Source of the DNA: Pseudomonas shirazensis
GTDB taxonomy: Bacteria; Pseudomonadota; Gammaproteobacteria; Pseudomonadales; Pseudomonadaceae
Assembly (NCBI RefSeq): GCF_014268785.2
Contig: NZ_JABWRD020000001.1
Coordinates: forward strand, 62,001-126,000
DNA length: 64,000 nt
Direction: 5' to 3'
Of this stretch, positions 61,542 through 64,000 are shown one piece after another; position 1 is the stretch's first letter; each line of letters opens with the position of its first letter. Position numbers and translations under genes: made by a program. A model generated the notes under the pieces. That model was not told the origin of the DNA. It worked only from the letters and a program-made list of their open reading frames with translations, and ran no database searches.

Positions 61542-62487
61542 GGTTCTGTACGAAATCCCGAGAAACCCAATCGGCGTCCCTCGGAAGCTGATTTTTTGTA
61601 AGGTTTCCAACCATCTACGGAAAGGAATCCTGTGATGGCAAAGCGTTACGAACTCTCGGATGAGGCTTGGGCTGTGGTTGCTGATCTCTTCACCGAAACC
61701 CATGGCCGGGGGCGGCCCCGCCTGAGCGACCGACTGATGCTCGATGGCGTGCTCTGGGTGCTCTGCTCAGGTGCTGCGTGGCGAGATATGCTGGAGCGCT
61801 TTGGCCCATGGTCAACGGTGTATCAACGGTTTCGGGTTTGGCGAAACCAAGGCACGTTTGATCAGATGCTCATACGCTTGCACCTGAGGTTGAATGAGCA
61901 AGGTTTGATTGATCTACAGACCTGGATGATCGACTCAACTGCTGTACGCGCAACCCGAGCCTCATCAGGCGCCGGGAAAAAAGGGGGCCTGACGAGCCTG
62001 CCGATCACGCTCTAGGCCGCAGTCGCGGTGGCCTGACAACCAAAATCCACATGCTCTGCGACGCCAACGGGACACCGTTGCGCTTCCTCCTCTCTGGCGG
62101 TCAAGTCAGTGACATCAGCTACGCCCAACCCTGTTGGACGAGGTCAGCATTCCATCGAGCCAACGTGGCCGCCCGCGTAAACGCTGTAAATGGTTGCTTG
62201 CCGACAAGGGCTACGATGCCGAAGCGCTACGCCGTTATTGCGACCGATATCGAATGCAACCCGTCATCCCGCTGCGCTCGATGAAGCGCAAACCCAAGCC
62301 TGGCTTACCAAGGCTGTTTGATCGGCCCAAGTACCGACAGCGCAACATCATCGAGCGCATGTTTGGCTGGCTGAAAGAGAACCGACGCATCGTGACGCGC
62401 TTCGACAAGCTCGCGAAAAGCTATGCCGCTATGGTCTCGCTGGCTTGTTCCATGCGGTGTTTGCGACATCTCTTTTCGTACAGAACC
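61542..62487 (+). mobile_element. IS5-family (IS427-like) insertion sequence, 946 bp
   Basis: The ends form an inverted repeat (GGTTCTGTACGAAA at the left; its reverse complement at the right) flanked by TA direct repeats (61540-61541 and 62488-62489), the usual IS427-group target. It carries one transposase read in two phases. It lies 50 bp past the flhB stop, next to a run of nine G. The element is decayed (see the pseudogene). Confidence 0.85.
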
Positions 62488-62490
62488 TAA
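61635..62490 (+). pseudogene. IS5/IS427-type transposase with frameshifts
   Basis: The first part (MAKRYELSDEAWAVVADLFT to GAGKKGG) is a DDE transposase N-terminal domain (DUF4096-like) that runs to a stop at 62015. The A6G run at about 61976-61982 is the usual IS427 -1 slip site and would continue the frame as GPDEPADHALGRSRGGLTTK and MLCDANGTPLRFLLSGGQVS. The DDE region then continues in a third frame from about 62134 (DEVSIPSSQRGRPRKRCK, WLLADKGYD, with the E in IIERMFGWLKENRRI). This needs a real 1-base loss near 62127-62132. So the programmed slip is intact but the gene is broken. The terminal stop TAA uses the TA target repeat. Confidence 0.8.
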
Positions 62491-62834
62491 GTTTCTTCTA
62501 TCTGTAGCCCAATTACTCATCGCCCAGCCACTCTCTCGTCCTCTGGCCAGATCCGCAGCACACCGGCAAGCGTTGAATAGGCTTACAGGATCACTGCTGT
62601 TCAGCGCTCTCCCGGACTTCGTGCCGCTGATGCATTCGGGCGCGGATATGGCAATGGCTCGGATTTGTCGAGAAAAATTTCCGCTTGTTGATTTGCGGCT
62701 ACCCCTGACTGCTGGGTCTAGCTCAGAGCTCTGCAATGGCATGGACTACGTTCCCTTTGGCCGGCAAGATGCCGTTTTCTTTTTATTGGATATTGGATAC
62801 AGTAGCCAAGGATGCCAGTCTAGGAGCCAAGAAA
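62491..62834. other. Intergenic stretch between IS and ddl, no gene recognised
   Basis: About 344 bp. It contains only short, non-family reading frames in either strand and no tRNA-like cloverleaf or repeat that I recognise. AT-rich near 62777-62800 (TTTTCTTTTTATTGGATATT), which could hold the ddl promoter. The sequence may be the remnant of the insertion that separated flhB from its normal neighbour. Confidence 0.5.
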
Positions 62835-63926
62835 ATGAAACAAAATGTAATCGCGCTGATTTTTGGAGGGAGGAGTACGGAGCGCTCGGTTTCGCTCAGG
62901 TCGGCAGCTACAATTCATGCCGCGCTCGTGGAGTTGGGCAAGGAGGTCCACTGCATAGGGATAGATGAGCAGGGCATCTGGCGTTATCTAGGTCGACCCC
63001 ACCTTTTTCCAGAAAACTGGGAGCCGTCGGCTCCGGTTGTCTCGCTGCGTCCTGGGTCTTGCTCAATTTTTCTAGGCAGCAGGGGCGTTGTGGATGAGAT
63101 CAATATCGACATACTTTTCCCCGCACTGCATGGCCGTTGGGGAGAAGATGGAACGATCCAAGGATTGGCAGCAATGTGCGGCATTCCTTGTGTGGGGTCC
63201 GGGGTGCTGGGCTCCGCCGTGTCGATGGACAAAGACATAGCAAAAAGACTGCTCCAGGCCTGCGGCATCCGCGTAGCGCCATGGGTGTCGATGCGGTCAC
63301 TACATCCTTGGGGGCGCCTGGTTGAGCGCCTGGGTAGCACGACACTTTTCATCAAGCCTGCCAACTCGGGTTCTTCCATTGGCATATCTCGGGTGACTGA
63401 CGCTGCGGGGTATGCCGAGGCCTATGCCTTGGCTGTGCAACATGATCGAAAGGTGTTGGCAGAGGCCGAGATAGTGGGCAGAGAAATAGAATGCGGCGTG
63501 CTGGAGAGAGGCGATGGATTATTCGTCTCATCACTGGGTGAAATCATTAAAAATGAAGGGCAAGCCTACTACGATTATGAAGCGAAATATGACCGTCGTA
63601 GTGGTGCTGAGCTCCGCGTTCCTGCCGTGTTGCCTCTGGCCATCGCTGCGCGCATTCAGGAATATTCCAAGCAAGCCTTCGAGTGTCTCGATTTGAGAGG
63701 CTTGGCAAGAGTGGACTTTTTCTTGACGGATGAAGGAGAGGTGATCCTCAATGAGGTTAATACCCTGCCTGGTTTCACGAGCGCCAGCATGTATCCGAGG
63801 GTGCTGGAGTATTCCGGCCATCCGATGAGTCAGTTGGTCGAGATTCTCTTAAGAAATGCCTGCTTGCCAGCAGATGGAGAGGGCTCTATGACAGGTCTGG
63901 CTGGCGGCGCTTTTCAAGAAATGTAA
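62835..63926 (+). CDS. ddl: D-alanine--D-alanine ligase-like protein
   Basis: 363 residues with the full ATP-grasp Ddl signature: FGGRSTERSVSLRSA near the N-terminus, HGRWGEDGTIQGL, SMDKDIAKRLL, FIKPANSGSSIGISRV, the omega-loop tyrosine in YYDYEAKY (Tyr points to D-Ala rather than D-Lac ligation), and LNEVNTLPGFTSASMYP. ATG 62835 with GGAG upstream; an in-frame start at 62736 would add unrelated residues. The codon use is less GC-biased than the flagellar genes, suggesting acquisition. The usual ddlB in Pseudomonas lies in the mur-fts cluster, so this is an extra ligase with unknown role (cell wall, resistance to a D-Ala analogue, or a biosynthetic cluster beyond the window). Confidence 0.88.
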   Translation: MKQNVIALIFGGRSTERSVSLRSAATIHAALVELGKEVHCIGIDEQGIWRYLGRPHLFPENWEPSAPVVSLRPGSCSIFLGSRGVVDEINIDILFPALHGRWGEDGTIQGLAAMCGIPCVGSGVLGSAVSMDKDIAKRLLQACGIRVAPWVSMRSLHPWGRLVERLGSTTLFIKPANSGSSIGISRVTDAAGYAEAYALAVQHDRKVLAEAEIVGREIECGVLERGDGLFVSSLGEIIKNEGQAYYDYEAKYDRRSGAELRVPAVLPLAIAARIQEYSKQAFECLDLRGLARVDFFLTDEGEVILNEVNTLPGFTSASMYPRVLEYSGHPMSQLVEILLRNACLPADGEGSMTGLAGGAFQEM

Positions 63927-64000
63927 CGATCGAATCTCGTCCTTCGGACAGATGAGAGGCCAGGCATTTTTTTGCTGCCTCACGATCACCTCTAGAGCAA
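63927..64000. other. Window end after ddl
   Basis: 74 bases with no gene. A hairpin-like stretch (GAGGCCAGGCA, T run, TGCTGCCTC at about 63954-63980) might be a terminator in part, but the T run is in the loop, so it is not convincing. Confidence 0.35.

Noticed and set aside
62305..62742. Minus-strand open frame across the IS right end
   Set aside because: Half is antisense to the transposase, and the rest matches no family I recognise.
63954..63980. Terminator after ddl
   Set aside because: The T run lies in the loop of the stem rather than after it.

Overview
The window is a large, almost uninterrupted polar-flagellum and chemotaxis gene cluster from a Pseudomonas, most likely of the P. 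putida/P. fluorescens lineage. The evidence is the gene order (flgZ-flgN-flgM-flgA / cheV-cheR / flgBCDE / flgFGHIJKL / glycosylation genes / fliC-flaG-fliD-fliS-fliT / fleQ / fleSR / fliEFGHIJ / hsbA-hsbR-hptB / fliK / fliLMNOPQR-flhB), the high GC content, and the Pseudomonas-specific regulators FleQ, FleS and FleR. The species assignment is inference; no rRNA is present.

Layout. 1-1947: the end of an Lrp/AsnC regulator and an MFS transporter. 1978-4526 (minus strand): flgZ (PilZ), flgN, flgM and flgA. 4598-6404: cheV-cheR. 6703-9291 (minus strand): a classical autotransporter, an unexpected guest between cheR and flgB. 9644-21335: rod, hook, ring and junction genes flgB to flgL, with a small secreted-protein gene between flgE and flgF. 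21456-37824: a 16-kb flagellin-modification island with three very large multidomain glycosyltransferases, a WbqC-family protein, a methyltransferase, an NDP-sugar epimerase/reductase-like protein, an ATP-grasp ligase, a metallophosphoesterase, a WecE/VioA-type sugar aminotransferase and a KAS III-like enzyme. 38118-41733: flagellin, cap and chaperones. 41901-46116: fleQ and fleSR. 46224-61491: basal body, C-ring, export apparatus, hook-length control and an embedded HptB/HsbR/HsbA signalling module. 61542-62487: a decayed IS5-family (IS427-like) element immediately after flhB, where flhA would normally be expected. 62835-63926: a D-Ala-D-Ala ligase-like gene of lower GC.

Regulation is unusually readable. 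Seven sigma-54 (-24/-12) sites with exact GG-N10-GC spacing lie before flgA, flgB, flgF, fleS, fliE, fliK and fliL. Four sigma-28 (FliA) sites with the 8-11-8 layout lie before flgM, cheV, fliC and fliS. This fits the known Pseudomonas hierarchy: FleQ and RpoN, then FleSR, then FliA held by FlgM. Several transcription units are separated by clear intrinsic terminators.

The most notable region is the glycosylation island. Its gene content suggests synthesis and transfer of an N-acylated, possibly O-methylated 4-amino-4,6-dideoxyhexose onto flagellin, analogous to the viosamine glycan of P. syringae but with extra, unassigned enzymes (WbqC, ATP-grasp, metallophosphoesterase).
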